Origin: Akebia trifoliata
Taxonomy: Eukaryota; Streptophyta; Magnoliopsida; Ranunculales; Lardizabalaceae
Assembly (NCBI GenBank): GCA_017979445.1
Contig: CM030706.1
Span: forward strand, 28,184,493 to 28,248,492
Direction of reading: 5' to 3'
Length of the DNA: 64,000 nucleotides
Both the position numbers and the translations under genes were made by a program. The notes below the pieces were generated by a model. That model was not told where the DNA came from and did no database searches. It saw only the letters and a program-made list of their open reading frames with translations. Of this stretch, positions 35,450-47,341 are shown one piece after another. The number at the start of each line of letters is the position of its first letter. Position 1 is the stretch's first letter.

Positions 35450-35735
35450 ATGAAGCCTGCTAGATTGAAAACCCAAAATGGCAACTTAGGCAAAAATTAA
35501 GGCAAGCTCGCAAGGTTAAAAATCTGAAAGGACGACCTTAGCAACAATCAGAGCAAAGAAAAGAGAAAAAATTGTAATCTCGCTAGATCGAAAACCTAAA
35601 AAGGCGATCTAGGCAAAAGCTAGAGCATGCTTGCTGGATTGAAAACCTGAAAAGACAATCTAGACAAAACTTAGAGCAACCAATAAAAGAAAATCTCTGT
35701 TGAGTTGAGAAGTTGAAAAGGCGGTCCGAGCCAAA
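35450..35735 (+). repeat. 3'-UTR minisatellite, ~50-65 bp units
   Basis: About five diverged units with the wording CTAGATTGAAAACCTGAAAA, GGCGATCTAGGCAAAA and TAGAGCA. The inverse counterpart at 51075-51345 in the other copy has two close units 51 bases apart and more diverged ones. Tandem repeats in the 3' region are common in Tat/Ogre elements. Confidence 0.65.
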
Positions 35736-36239
35736 ACCTCAGAAGGCTGAATGATCAAGTTTCAATATCCAGTTTGAACCAAATATAGACTCAGTGGATA
35801 CAAGTATCTCGTCTATGATTGATCTGAAGAGTTTCATGTCCTTAAGCGAACCGACGGGGAGAAATAATAAATTTTATGATGAATTTCAGAAAGAAATATT
35901 TTGTCCCAATTTCTTTGAGCCTAACTCAAAATCTTCAATATAAAAAGTTAAAATTAAAAGTTAAACCTTTATTGCGCTTACGGTAATCAATGATTTCAAA
36001 TTTTCATAATAAGGGCACTTCTTTTTTCTAAAAAATACAGTTTCCCCCCTTATACTAAGGGCATTCGTTTTCAAATTATGTTTAATTATCCCCAGTGCAA
36101 TGTTCCCTGTCAAACTAGGGGCATTTTGGTTCTGAAACCTGGTCAAATCTAACCCCAAAGGATAAGGTTAACTTTGAATTAGAGGTTACCCTCTTGATAG
36201 CAATTTTGAAAACTCCTAAAATTCAAAGAGAGTTAAAAT

Positions 36240-36694
36240 GTTTACCGGACCTTCATAAAATCCAACTTTTTATTAAAAAAAAATTAAATGCGAGGTTAAT
36301 CCCCTGTTTGTTCCCTCAAAGCTTAGTTCATTACTCTTTCACTCTGAGTAGGTAGAGTTGAACTTTTCAAGAAGCTTAGTTCATTACTCTTTCACTCCGA
36401 GTAGGTAGAGTAGAACTTCCCAAAAAGTTTAGTTCATTAATTTCATTGTTTTGGGTCTCACTTAACGCGAAATTCGAGGATTTGTTAACTTTTTCACCCA
36501 AACTTGAATTCAAACTTGCTTATAGGCTAAGGTATATATTTCGATCGTTTCGAAACTAATGGCGAAGTCAGTTTTCAATAAAAACGAACATAGCAAAATT
36601 TGGGCACTTTACTCTAAGTTTTCTTTTAAGAATATTCTTCGAATAAATACTATATGATCTTTTCGAGATACGAGTTAAAAACACGGGGTGTTAC
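36240..36694 (-). mobile_element. LTR fragment, 3-kb LTR family
   Basis: On the minus strand it starts TGTAACACCCCGTGTTTTTA at 36694 and parallels the first part of the LTRs at 41747 and 46407 (ACTCGTATCTCGA, ACTTAGAGTAAA, CTGACTTCGCCATTAG, TATAGGC). An internal 53-54-base duplication lies at about 36320-36428. The 3' part of the LTR is missing; the left limit next to the Tat element is approximate. Confidence 0.6.
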
Positions 36695-37017
36695 AGGTCG
36701 TTATGGATTCTTAATGATGAGTAGAGATGTTGGCTAACCAGAGAGTTTGTGTATTGATCCTCAATCTTCTCCCTAGATTCCAAATTTTCGAATCCTCTTT
36801 GAACTTCTTCAATCTCTTCACAAACATAGAAATTAAATACGCATGATTCAAAGTCAATCAAATCTACGAGGTTCAAAAACTTGAAATACTTTAGAAATCA
36901 TGTTGTCCTAGAAAAATATAACTTCAAATTTACAAATTACTATATTTAGATCAAACAAATCTTTACTTGAAAAGTAATAAAATTTGACAAAAAAATATCT
37001 TGATCACTGAAACACAC
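36695..37017. other. Short spacer, unassigned open frame
   Basis: On the minus strand an open stretch at about 36894-36695 reads through a glutamate/leucine-rich sequence (for example CEEIEEVQRGFENLESREK) up to the LTR start. I do not recognise a family. It may be the disrupted target of the LTR fragment. Confidence 0.3.
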
Positions 37018-37020
37018 TTA

Positions 37021-38318
37021 TAGTCTGTTCTTTACAGAAGCTAGCTCTAGCTTCAAAAGCTGACTTTTAGAAGAAACATAAACCCAGAGCCTGAAAGGCC
37101 ATATCCAATAGAAGTTTGTTCGTTATAGAAGCACATCGTTTGATAACTTTTTATTGTTGGATTCTGGTAAAATGACCAGAATACCCTTAATGTTGATAAT
37201 GCACTCATAATGCACAAAAAAATGAATAGAATACCTTAATAAATATAATATATATATATATAAATTTATATTAAAAAATTATAAAAATAATTATTTTCAA
37301 TTTAATAAATTTATAAATTTTATAATTCTATCCAAATTTCGATAGCATCTCTTAAAAATGAACATATGATAAAGAAAATATCTACATAATACACAATCCA
37401 ATATCCACATAAAGATGAAGGGTGTTTTGGTAATAAAATAGTGATGATGAATTACTTTTGGTCTTGGCAGTAAAGATGAAGGGTATTTTGATAATTCCAT
37501 TTTATTTTTTAAGGTTAAGTTTGATTGAAAATTTGATTAAAGATGAAGAGTATTTTGGTAAAGATGAAGGGTATTTTGATAATTCTATTTTATTTTTTAA
37601 GGTTAAGTTTGATTGAAAATTTGATTAAAGATGAAGAGTATTTTGGTAAAGATGAAGGTTATTTTGATAATTTTATTTTATTTTTTTTAAATTAAGTTTG
37701 GTTGAAAATTTGATTAAAGATAAAGGGTATTTTGATAATTGGTAAAGATAAAGAGTATTTTGATAATTTTATTTTATTTTTAAGGTTAAGTTTGGTTGAA
37801 AATTTGATTAAAGATGAAAGGTATTTTGGTAATTGGTAAAGATGAAAGGTATTTTGATAATGATGAAGAGTATTTCAGTAAAGATGAAGGGTATTTTGGT
37901 AGATGAAAGGTTTTTGGTAATTCCCTTTTGTTTTTTAAGGTTAAGTTTGGTGGAAAATTTGATTAAAGATGAAGGGTATTTTGATAAAAATGAAAGGTAT
38001 TTTGAAAGATGAAGGGTATTTTGGTAAAGATGAAGAGTATTTTAGTAATTTCATTTCATTTTTTAAGGTTACGTTTAGTTGAAAATTTGATTAAAGATGA
38101 AGGGTATTTTGATAACTACATTTGAATCGTTTTACATTTTTGGCTTCCTACAAAAGCCATTTGAAGAAGTCCCTCTTGGGTAACTTCTTTTAGGAGCTAC
38201 TTTTGGGTTTCAATTGAAATCCATTAGAGCCAAAAAAGCCTAAACGAACATCATTTTTCTGACTTTTTTGCTTAAAAGTAAAAAAAAACTGACTCTTAAA
38301 GCTGAAAAGAACAGGACC
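37021..38318. mobile_element. Harbinger-like element, TTA TSD
   Basis: The left end TAGTCTGTTCTTTACAG and the reverse-complemented right end GGTCCTGTTCTTTTCAG pair as terminal inverted repeats; TTA flanks both sides (37018-37020, 38319-38321). Subterminal AGCT/AAGCTGACTTTTAGAAG-type motifs recur inversely on the right. The centre is a long minisatellite (37420-38120). No transposase frame; 1.3 kb. Confidence 0.65.
37420..38120. repeat. Minisatellite inside the Harbinger-like element
   Basis: The core AAAGATGAAGGGTATTTTG appears more than a dozen times, arranged in larger units marked by TTTTTAAGGTTAAGTTTG starting near 37511, 37599, 37689, 37792, 37937 and 38065. The first spacings are 88-90 bases, later ones longer, so higher-order units were duplicated and then altered. 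Confidence 0.75.
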
Positions 38319-38344
38319 TTAGAATCCATTTTGGGCCTAAGAAA

Positions 38345-38753
38345 ATACTCTTGAGTACATAAAATGAAAATTGAAAAGCCAAATACTCCCTTTCATAAAT
38401 ATTTCACCAAATTCCAAAAAATACAATATAGATACGTGAGGGTTTCCCCAAACATGGGATTGAGTCTTCATCTACGTGGGTTAAGGAGTTATCACCGTTC
38501 AAAGAGTTTGGGTGTAAATGGACACCACAAAATAAGTTTTGAAATTCTATTTTTTTCTTATGGTGATTCACATGTCCCAAGGATAAAAGGAAGGTCTACC
38601 TCGAGAATCAAGTAAGAGACTTATTAACAAATTTGAACTTTTCTTCTAAAGCCTTCAAGTATTCCAAAGCACTCTTAGTCAGAGGTAAGGATATCTTGAT
38701 GTTGTTGGCAATGATCATTCTCATGAACATCAAACTAAATCTATGAGATCTCT
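38345..38753 (-). pseudogene. Copia gag relic, downstream part
   Basis: Minus-strand translation from 38753 includes FSLMFMRMIIANNIK and a KSALEYLKALEEKF stretch, typical of the UBN2-type gag of Ty1/Copia elements, up to a TGA at 38608-38610. Further downstream is unassigned but may be decayed gag. It is the continuation of the fragment at 46413-46548, from which it was separated by the LTR element at 38754-46407. Confidence 0.75.
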
Positions 38754-41747
38754 TGTGGCGTCCCACCAAACGCTAACACAAAGCCTCATATCAGATCTCG
38801 AGGCACAAGGTGGCGCCTCAAAATTTCAGCATGGTTCCCTATGTTTATGTTAGCATTCCAAGACGTTCAACCTGCTCTTGATAAACGACATATTATCGTG
38901 CATATATACATACAAAATATCACAATAGCGGAAGCCTACATACATCTAATAATGTACGATTGATCAGAGTGCGAAATGATAACAAAATACAGAATTATAC
39001 AACTATTTCCTAACTCTAATAAAAGTCCTAACGCTCGATAAATAAAAACCCATAATACTCCTAGATGAATCTGACACTATTAGAAGTATAGCCCCAATAC
39101 TCACCAAGTGACGGACTCTGACTGTCTATCTGACCAACTAGATGATTCTGATTCATTTTCTGCACTTGTCTCGCCAAGCTTCGGATCTGAAACTAAAAAT
39201 AGAGAAGGAAATGGTGAGTAACAATGGTTACCTAGTGAGGAAGAAAATAATTTTTGCCAATAACCTCTCCTAACATGAACAAATAAACGTACTAAATCAT
39301 TTTAAAATAAGCAAAGTTTTACAAAAAAAACTATGATTAACTGGTACATATAACCAGGGATGAGCAACTAAACGTTTTAAAACTCACATTACATCGATCA
39401 GCAGTACTTACTATAACCTTTTCTTTTTATATAAGACTAATTGATTAAGTGAAAATATTAAACATACATTTCATTTTATATATCAAAATAAGGCAACAGA
39501 TATATAATACATAATGATAGAGTAGTGGAATTAAAGAGTTGGGATTCACGATTGGATTGCTCCCAGTCGGGACATTATGTTTCATAATAAAGTATTAGTT
39601 CCTGATTTTATGGCTGGTCACTGTTTACCATACTTGCGAGACCATTTATCAGACTCAGGTTGGCCGTTTGACGTGACTATGAGCAAGGGGTCTCTTTTCG
39701 ATATGTCAGAACGTTCGACTTCTATAGATTGTTAGTGATCACTGATTAATCATCTTCGTCTATGCTTATCAGGTGTGCATGCGATTCTCAAATATACAAA
39801 TTATTTGTATACGACCACCTTTATATTACAAGTTCACTGGTAAAGATAGAGAGGAATAACCCGGATTTTAGTTGTGACTCCACTCTCATACGTGTCCCAT
39901 ACCACGTATGAGCTTGGTGGTCCATACCATACATCCCAAGATAGTACACCACTCCGGATGATATGATGCACTATTCCTTTAGGCATTCACAAACTCTTTA
40001 ACAACTCACAAAATAACTACATATATATATTATTTTCATTTGAAAATAAACGAGAAATTAATAATACGAGGTTGATAATAGATATCTAGTTTCCTACCTA
40101 ATACAACTGTGGCCACCCAGCCTAAAATAAATAATAGAACAGAAAAGTAAATAGCGCCTCACGTTAATAGAAAGTAAATAAACATACAACCAGTAACATT
40201 ATACTTAGATATCTATTCACCAACCTACACAAAACACAATAATGTAAAATGCAGACATCACCCCTTGGGTGTGACTGACATTTTACCATTTCATACCCTT
40301 TTTCCTTTTTTTCGATTTATACCGTTTTTACTCTTTCAAATAAAATATCCACTTTCTAATATTCATGAACTCAATTTGAGTTCATTGAATATTAAATCAT
40401 TTTTTCAACTATGAAATTCATTTTTATCATTTAAATTGAAAATTTACAAAACTTATATCAAAATAGGGTCCGAGCAGTACATGACCCAACTGACGAAAAT
40501 AACCCGGTGAAATATCCTACCCACGTATAATTTGTTATAAAATACAATTAAGCATATCAAATATGCAAGTTCTGGCGTGAATTTGAAATAAAGAAACAAA
40601 ATTATATATTTTTGAAATCTATAACAAATTTATGATAAAATCTTAAGTACAATTTTCACAATCTACAAATTACTAATAGAAATTGAGAATTCCTTACAGT
40701 CTCTGTGGGAAAGGATCGAAGTGTGTGCACGGAAATCGAGGCAATCAGTGCAAAAATTGAGATGGTTCAAACTTCGAGATGACTAATTTTCGAATCTACC
40801 CCAATGGTTTCGAAGATCTCGACGCTGTCGTCTTTTTTCCCTTCTGCGACGACGGACGGTTTAATCCTTAAACGGATGAAATCCGAGGTCAAAGTTACGA
40901 AACCCCCGTATATATATATATGAGACTAGTTTTTTGACAATACGGGGTGAAAAATAAAAGAAAACGGAAGGAAATTTGGTGGGTTTTGTAGATAACGAGG
41001 CTGCGGACTTTTCTCCATTCTACGTCAGAAGTCGACGGCGAGCTGTTTACAACAAATCTGATGTGGAAGTTTTGAAGAAAAATAATATTATATTTAAATG
41101 TCATTGGCTGTTTTTTAACTAGTTTGGAAAATGAATAGTGTTTTTAATAAAAACATTTATTTATATAAATGCGGGACAAAATCAGTATTTTACCTATTGT
41201 TTCGTTTGAAAATAACTTAATCATCCGAGTTCCAAAAGTAACGAGTGAATACTATATTTTGTATAATTTTTATTTTCGGATCTAATGGTGAAGTCAATTT
41301 CTACAAATTCTATTTCTAACAAAAATTTACATTTTTGACCTGAGGTAACCCATAAAATTAGTGTCATTTCGTTTTTGACGATAATTCGACTTTTTGGATT
41401 TCGAAATTGACATGTAAATAATCCATGTTCAATAATTTTTCGTTATGAACCCAATGGTATAATTGAATCTTAACAATTCTTATTCTAGAAAAAAGTCATT
41501 ATTTTAGCCTGGTCCGACTTGGTAATTGAGGACTTTGCAACTTTTCTATTTGGACTCGTATTTGAGCATGTTTATAGGCTAAAGTATGTTTTTCAATCAT
41601 TTTGAATCTGATGGTGATGTCAGATTTCATTAAAAATGATCAGAATCAAATCCTACAGTTTTACCCTAAGTCTCACTTTTAAGATTTTCTCAAAATTTCA
41701 CTATTTATTTTTCCTTGAGATACGAATATAAAATTCGGGATTTTACA
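38754..41747 (-). repeat. 3' LTR of the 3-kb LTR element
   Basis: On the minus strand it runs from TGTAAAATCCCGAATTTTAT (41747) to ...TTTGGTGGGACGCCACA (38754), 2994 bp. It aligns throughout with the 5' LTR at 43292-46407 and with the interrupted solo LTR at 47242-61415. Contains short TA runs and several 20-50-base deletions relative to the other copies. Confidence 0.85.
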
Positions 41748-41760
41748 TTCTCCCCCCTTA
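41748..41760 (-). other. Polypurine tract
   Basis: On the minus strand TAAGGGGGGAGAA directly precedes the LTR start TGTAAAATCCC. A purine run in this place is the usual primer for plus-strand DNA synthesis and fixes the element's orientation. Confidence 0.75.
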
Positions 41761-42646
41761 ATAAAAATGCGTCCTCGAAATTGAAATTATATCTTATCAA
41801 ACTTCATCATCACCATACTAACACAACATGTACAATGAACAATACATTTTTTTGATTATCATCTATTCTTGATCCTAAGTCAATATTATTTATAATTCAT
41901 AACCTTATGTCACCTATATTGCGTCAATCCAACACATTCATTAAGTTAAAGGAGATTGGCTTCGAATACATCGACCTCTTATCCGGATCTGATATGGGAA
42001 GAAAAGAAATCTAAGATTGACTAATTTGCCCCTTGGAGGTCTGTAACTCCATTTCTCCTCGCTCTCCCCTCTAAGCTCGACTCATTGTATCTCTATAATT
42101 AGTAATCCCAATCATTGACTTCCTGGGCCTTAGGTAGGGTTATAGTTCTCTAAAGAATCTATGGGCCTTCTACAGATCTGTCAGGATAAGCTCGAACGCA
42201 TATCGTGACAACCTAGTGAACATCATATCTCAAAAACTTCTAGTGCTTGATTTCTTGAGCAGTCTCAGATATAAATCTATCAACGAACATTCTCTCGAAG
42301 TCTACCCACTCAAACGATCAATCTCTCGATACATTCATTTGAAAACATTACTAATGACTAGTTGTGCTATCAGATCAGTAGTTTAATAAAAAACCTGTCT
42401 CGTATCTATTGCATTTTTGCCTCTGCCTTGTCCACTCCTCTCGCTTGTGTTTATCCGTAACAAGGCACTTATCAAAATAAGGTCAAAACTGCTCTTACGT
42501 AACTATGAATTACTACCGTAGCCTAGAACTTAGTAATGGACTCCATTTCTATTACTAATAGAATAAACCTAGAATCCTATCTGCCTTTCTTCTATTAGGT
42601 TTTGAGACGGTGCTTGTACTATCCATATTTCTTTTTGTAGTCCTTC

Positions 42647-42931
42647 CTATGATGAGATATTTACTTCTTTATCCTTTTGGAACTTATCCTTAAAATAGTG
42701 GTCGAGCCTTTCTTCTATCCTTTCTAATTTTTTTGCTAATTGACCCACCATGATCATTTGGGCTTCAAACATCTTCGATTGTCTTCTTTTCATACGCGTT
42801 TGACTTTGAGATAACTCATAGACTACTTCTATCAACTGTTCTATCTTGATAAGTTTACTAGACCCAAGTAGATCTTTCCTACTAGTTTGACTCCTTGTCA
42901 CGGGTCTAGTTGCATCTCTATTTCCTTGCAT
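42647..42931 (-). CDS. Gag N-terminus-like remnant
   Basis: A 94-codon frame starting MQGNRDATRPVTRSQTSRK, then a region rich in heptad-like leucine/glutamate (IEQLIEVVYELSQSQTRMK; AKKLERIEERLDHYF) that could form a coiled coil, ending in stop. Position, 0.36 kb after the PBS, and the TRSQT-type start resemble the first part of some Gypsy gags; no capsid or zinc-knuckle part follows. A small element-specific protein is possible. Function unknown. Confidence 0.5.
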   Translation of the reverse strand: MQGNRDATRPVTRSQTSRKDLLGSSKLIKIEQLIEVVYELSQSQTRMKRRQSKMFEAQMIMVGQLAKKLERIEERLDHYFKDKFQKDKEVNISS

Positions 42932-43275
42932 CTTTCCTAACCTGCAAGTTCAGTAATCTTCATTTTATCAGAAGTAAGGCACTTCTCAAAACCACGCCAA
43001 CATCATTCTAATGGAAGCATTAACTACTAGTACAATAAGGAATATAGTAATGAACACCATTTTTATTACTAACAGAATGAACCTAGAATACTATCCTCGC
43101 TTACTAAGCTCTATAGACATCTAGACATGGGAGAATTCGTAATTCCAATACGGAACTACTGATGAGCTCAGATACCGAATTCCTAATAACACTCTATGAT
43201 TATCGATCTAATATCTGTGGTATCAACCAATTCTCCAAAACATAACAGATCTGTATCCCATACAAATCTAATGCT

Positions 43276-43291
43276 ATGCTCTAATAGTATT
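43276..43291 (-). other. Decayed primer-binding site
   Basis: Just after the 5' LTR the minus strand reads AATACTATTAGAGCATAG, which resembles the TGGTATCAGAGC site that pairs with initiator tRNA-Met, with several changes. The position is right; the match is imperfect. Confidence 0.5.
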
Positions 43292-44644
43292 TGTGATGCC
43301 CCGCCAAACACTAACACAAAGCCCCATATCAGATCTCGAGGTACAAGGTGGCGCTTCAAAATTTTGGCATGGTTCCCTCTGTTTATGTTAGCATTCCAAG
43401 GCGTTCAACCAGCACCTGATAAATGACATACAATCGTGCATATATACATACAAAATATCACTATAGCGGAAGCCTACGTACATCTAATAAAGTACGATAG
43501 ATCAGAGTGCGGAAGGATAATAAAATACAAAATTATACAACTATTTCCTCACTCTGACAAAAGTCCTAATGCTCGATAAATAAAAACCCATAATACTCTT
43601 AGATGAATCTTACACCATTAGGGGTACAACCCCAATACTCACCAAGTGACGGACTCTGACTATTTATCTGACCTACCAGATGATTCTCATTCATTTTCTA
43701 CACCTATTTCGCCAATCTTCAGATTTGAAACTAAAAACTAGAAAAGAAAATGGTGAGTAACAATGGTTACCCAGCAAAGAAGAAAATAATTTTTGCCAAT
43801 AACCTCTCCTAATATGAACGAATAAACGTACTGAATCATTTTAAAATAAGTAAAATTTTACAGAAGAAACTACGATTAACTGGTACATATAGCCAGGAAT
43901 GAGCAACTAAATATTTTAAAACTCACATTACATTGATCAATAGTACTCACTATAATATTTTCTTTTTATACAAGATTAATTGATCAAATAAAAATATTAA
44001 ACATACATTTCATTATATTTATAAAAATAAGGCAACAGATACATAATACACAATGGTGGAGTAGTGGAATTAGAGAATTGGGATTCACGACTGGATTGCT
44101 CCCAGTCGGGACATGATATTTCATAATAAAGTATTAGTTCCTGATTTTGTGGCTGGTCACTGTTTACCATACTTGCGGGACCATTTATTCGGTTTAGGCT
44201 GGCCGTTTGAAGTGACCGTAAGCAATGGGTCTCTTTTCAATGTATCAGAACGTTCGACTACTATAGATTGTTAGTGATTACTGACTAATCATCGTCGTCT
44301 ATGCCTATCAGGCGTGCATGTGATTCTCAAATATATAAACCATTCTTATACGATCACCTTTACATTATAAGTTCACTAGTAAAGATAGAGAGGAATAAAC
44401 CCGAATTCCAGTTGTGACTCCACTCTCATACATGTCCCATACTACGTATGAGCTTAGTGGTTCCTATAGTACATCCTAGGATAATACACAACTCTGGATG
44501 GTATGACGCACTATCCCTTCAAGTATTTCCACGTATGAGCTTGGTGGTTCCTATAGTACATCCTAGGATAATACACAACTCTGGATGGTATGACGCACTA
44601 TCCCTTCAAGTACTTACAAACTCTTTAACAACTCATAAAATAGC

Positions 44645-44691
<47 letters not shown>

Positions 44692-46407
44692 TTCATTTTA
44701 AAATAAAAGAGAAATTAACAATACAAAGTTGAAAATAAATATCCAGTTTTCTACCATGCAACTGTGGTCACCCGACCTAAAATAAATAATAGAACGGAAA
44801 AGTAAACAGCTCCTCGCGCTAACAGAAAGTAAATAAACATGCAACCAGTAACATTATCTTTAGATATCCATTCACCAACTTACACATAACAAAATAATGT
44901 AAAATGCAGACATCACCCCTTGGGTGTGACTCTGACGTTTTACCGTTTCATACCCTTTTTTCCTTTTTTTCGATTTTCACCGTTTTCAATCTTTCAAACA
45001 TAATATTCACTTTCTTATATTCATCAACTCAGTTTGAGTTCATTGAATATTAAATCATTTTTCCAGCAATGAAATTCATTTTTATCATTTAAATTGAAAA
45101 TTTACAAAACTTATATTCAAATAGGGTCCGAACGGTACATAGGACCCAACTAGCGAAAATAATCCAGTGAAATATCTTACCCACGTATAATTTGTTATAA
45201 AATACAATTAAACATATCAAATATGCAAGTTCTAGCGTAAATTTGAAATAAAGAAATAAAATTCTATATTTTTGAAATCTATAACAAATTTCTAATAAAA
45301 CCCTAAATGCAATTTTCACAATCTACGATTACTAATAGAAATTGAGAGTTCCTTACAATCTCTATGGGAAAGGATCGAAGTGCGTGCGTAGAAATCAAGG
45401 CAATTGATGCAGAAATTGAGATGATTAGAACTTTGAGATGGCTGATTTTCGAATCTAACCCGGTGGTTTCGAAGATCTCGACAGCGTTGTCCTTTCTCCC
45501 TTATGTGACGGAGGACAGTTTGATCCTGAAATAGATGAAATCCGAGGTCGAAGTTACGAAATTCCCGTATATACATACGACTATTTTTTTGACGATACTG
45601 GACGAAAAAGAAAAAAAAAACGAAAGGAAATTGGGTGGGTTTTGTTGAGAAAGAGGCTACAGACGTTTCTCTTTTCTACGTCGAAAGTCGATGGCGAGCC
45701 GTTTGCAACGAATCTGAGGTGGAAGTTTTAAAGAAAAATAAAATTTATATTTAAATGTCCTTGGCTGGTTTTTTTTAATGAGTTTGGAAGATGAATAGTG
45801 TTTTGAATAAAAAAAATTTATTTATATAAATACGGGACGAAATCGATATTTTACCTGTTGTTTCGTTCGACAATAACGTGATAATCCAGGCTCTAAAATT
45901 AATGAGTGAATACTCTATTTTATATAATTTTCGTTACGAATCTAATGGTGTAATCAATTTTTATAAATTATATCTCTAAAAAAAATTTACATTTTTGACT
46001 TGAGGTGGCACCTAAAATTGACTTCATTTCGTTTTTGACGATAATTCAACTTTTTGGATTTCGAAATTGACAAGTAAATAGTTCATGTTTAATAATTTTT
46101 CGTTACGAACCCAATGGTATAAGAAAATTTTAACAATTTTTACTCTATCAAAAAGTCATTATTTTAGCCTAGTCTAATTTGGTAATCGAGGATTTTGCAA
46201 TTTTTCTGTTCAGACTCGCATTTGAACGTGCTTACAGGCCAAAACATGTTTTTTGATCATTTTGAATCCAATGGTGAGGTCAGATTTCATTCAAAATGAT
46301 TAGAACCAAATCCTACAGTTTTACCCTGAGTCCCACTTTCAAGATTTTCTCAAAATTTCACTATTTATTTTTTCTCGAGATACGAATAAGAAATTCGAGG
46401 TTTTACA
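43292..46407 (-). repeat. 5' LTR of the 3-kb LTR element
   Basis: 3116 bp, from TGTAAAACCTCGAATTTCTT (46407) to ...TTTGGCGGGGCATCACA (43292) on the minus strand. Longer than the 3' LTR chiefly through an 87-bp tandem duplication (44448-44621) and an expanded TA microsatellite (about 44647-44687). The two LTRs differ at many sites, so the insertion is not very recent. Confidence 0.85.
44448..44621. repeat. 87-bp tandem duplication in LTR
   Basis: Two adjacent near-identical 87-base copies beginning ATGAGCTTRGTGGTTCCTAT. The other LTR and the solo LTR have one copy, so the duplication arose after insertion or in the source copy. Confidence 0.8.
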
Positions 46408-46412
46408 TCTCT

Positions 46413-46548
46413 TCCAATCATTAAAGTAATTTTCTTGCTTCGTAGTACTGTCATTAGTGAGTTCTACAGACTTTTTAGCCAAAAGGGCGAAGTCAAGATC
46501 TTGTACACCTAGGGTGAAGTGTATACGCTCATACCACTCAGAGAAGTT
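46413..46548 (-). pseudogene. Copia gag relic, upstream part
   Basis: The minus-strand frame contains NFSEWYERIHFTLGVQDLDF, then a DST...NYFNDWKR stretch, the start of the UBN2-type Copia gag (pattern W..R...LG..DLD.AL). The frame runs straight into the TSD of the LTR element at 46412. The other half is at 38345-38753. Confidence 0.8.
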
Positions 46549-47236
46549 GGATATGAAAATGAATGAAATGTTAAAAGAAAAAAACCATGAACTGAAATTG
46601 AAAATAGGGTTCAGTTGCTTTTTTGAGTTAATTATGATAAACTTTTTCATATCATCTAAGTTGCTTTTTTGAGTTAATTATGATAAACTTTTTCATATCA
46701 TCTAAATTTATCCTTTGGGTTAAATTTGACATATTTATTATTCACTCAGGATACTGATAATACCTTATAAGGCTAATATAATTTAATTGTTTATTCAATT
46801 AGTTTTATTACCTTTGGATATTCAATCTTAAATCTGTGAAGCATATGTAAATTAATTATCTTACCAATGTTTTAATTATTTGAATGTAACTCTTCTTTGG
46901 GTTAGTCCTATTCTCCTAATTAAATATGTCAGTATGAATATTATTATCTTTAATGTCACCTCAACGACTAATCTTTAATGAAATTTAATATACATAATGT
47001 TTTATTAATCTAGGTCACTTTGGCAATTACCAAATTAATAGAAGATTATGTATATTTATTAACCAATAGAGTTCATTAAATCCTTATATATATATGTGAA
47101 ATTTCATAATTATTCAATTTCATAAGATCCTTAAACAATCCCAATAACATGTCTTATAATTGATTTTCAATTTCTTTAAGGGTGAAAAATAAAGATATGT
47201 ATTTCAACAATTTTCATAAACATGTTAACCAATAAT
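46549..47236. other. AT-rich DNA upstream of the Copia relic
   Basis: No gene. A 46-base tandem duplication lies at about 46615-46706 (unit with GCTTTTTTGAGTTAATTATG). It may be Copia leader or LTR, but I could not identify an LTR edge or PBS. Confidence 0.4.
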
Positions 47237-47341
47237 AAAGATGTAAAACCCAAGTTTTCAATTCGTATCTCAAGAAAAAAATAATGGAATTTTAAGAAAA
47301 TCTTCAAAGTGGGACTTAGGGGTAAAACTTTAGGATGTTTC

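Larger units (their letters stand above)
26547..36235 (+). mobile_element. Tat/Ogre-type Gypsy element, 3' truncated
   Basis: Order: 5' LTR (26547-28291), primer-binding site, leader of almost 4 kb, gag pseudogene, pol relic, 3' UTR with a conserved block and a minisatellite. Lineage is judged from the long leader, the Tat-like gag and integrase wording, and the PBS. Similarity with the complete copy at 47342-58483 stops near 36235, where a fragment of a different LTR begins; no 3' LTR follows, so the copy is truncated. Gag and pol are broken, hence non-autonomous and old. Confidence 0.8.
38754..46407 (-). mobile_element. Complete LTR element, 3-kb LTRs, tiny interior
   Basis: Minus-strand orientation is set by the polypurine tract and PBS. 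5' LTR 43292-46407, interior 41748-43291 (1.54 kb), 3' LTR 38754-41747. TCTCT at 38749-38753 and 46408-46412 is the 5-bp TSD; discounting the element and one TSD copy leaves the split Copia gag in one continuous frame, which confirms the limits. The interior has only an N-terminal gag-like frame, so the element resembles a LARD: long LTRs, no enzymes, dependent on a partner. Superfamily probably Gypsy, but this is not proved. Confidence 0.85.

Noticed and set aside
44640..44690. Origin or regulatory site at the long TA repeat
   Set aside because: A simple microsatellite within an LTR; the homologous LTRs have different TA lengths at the same place.
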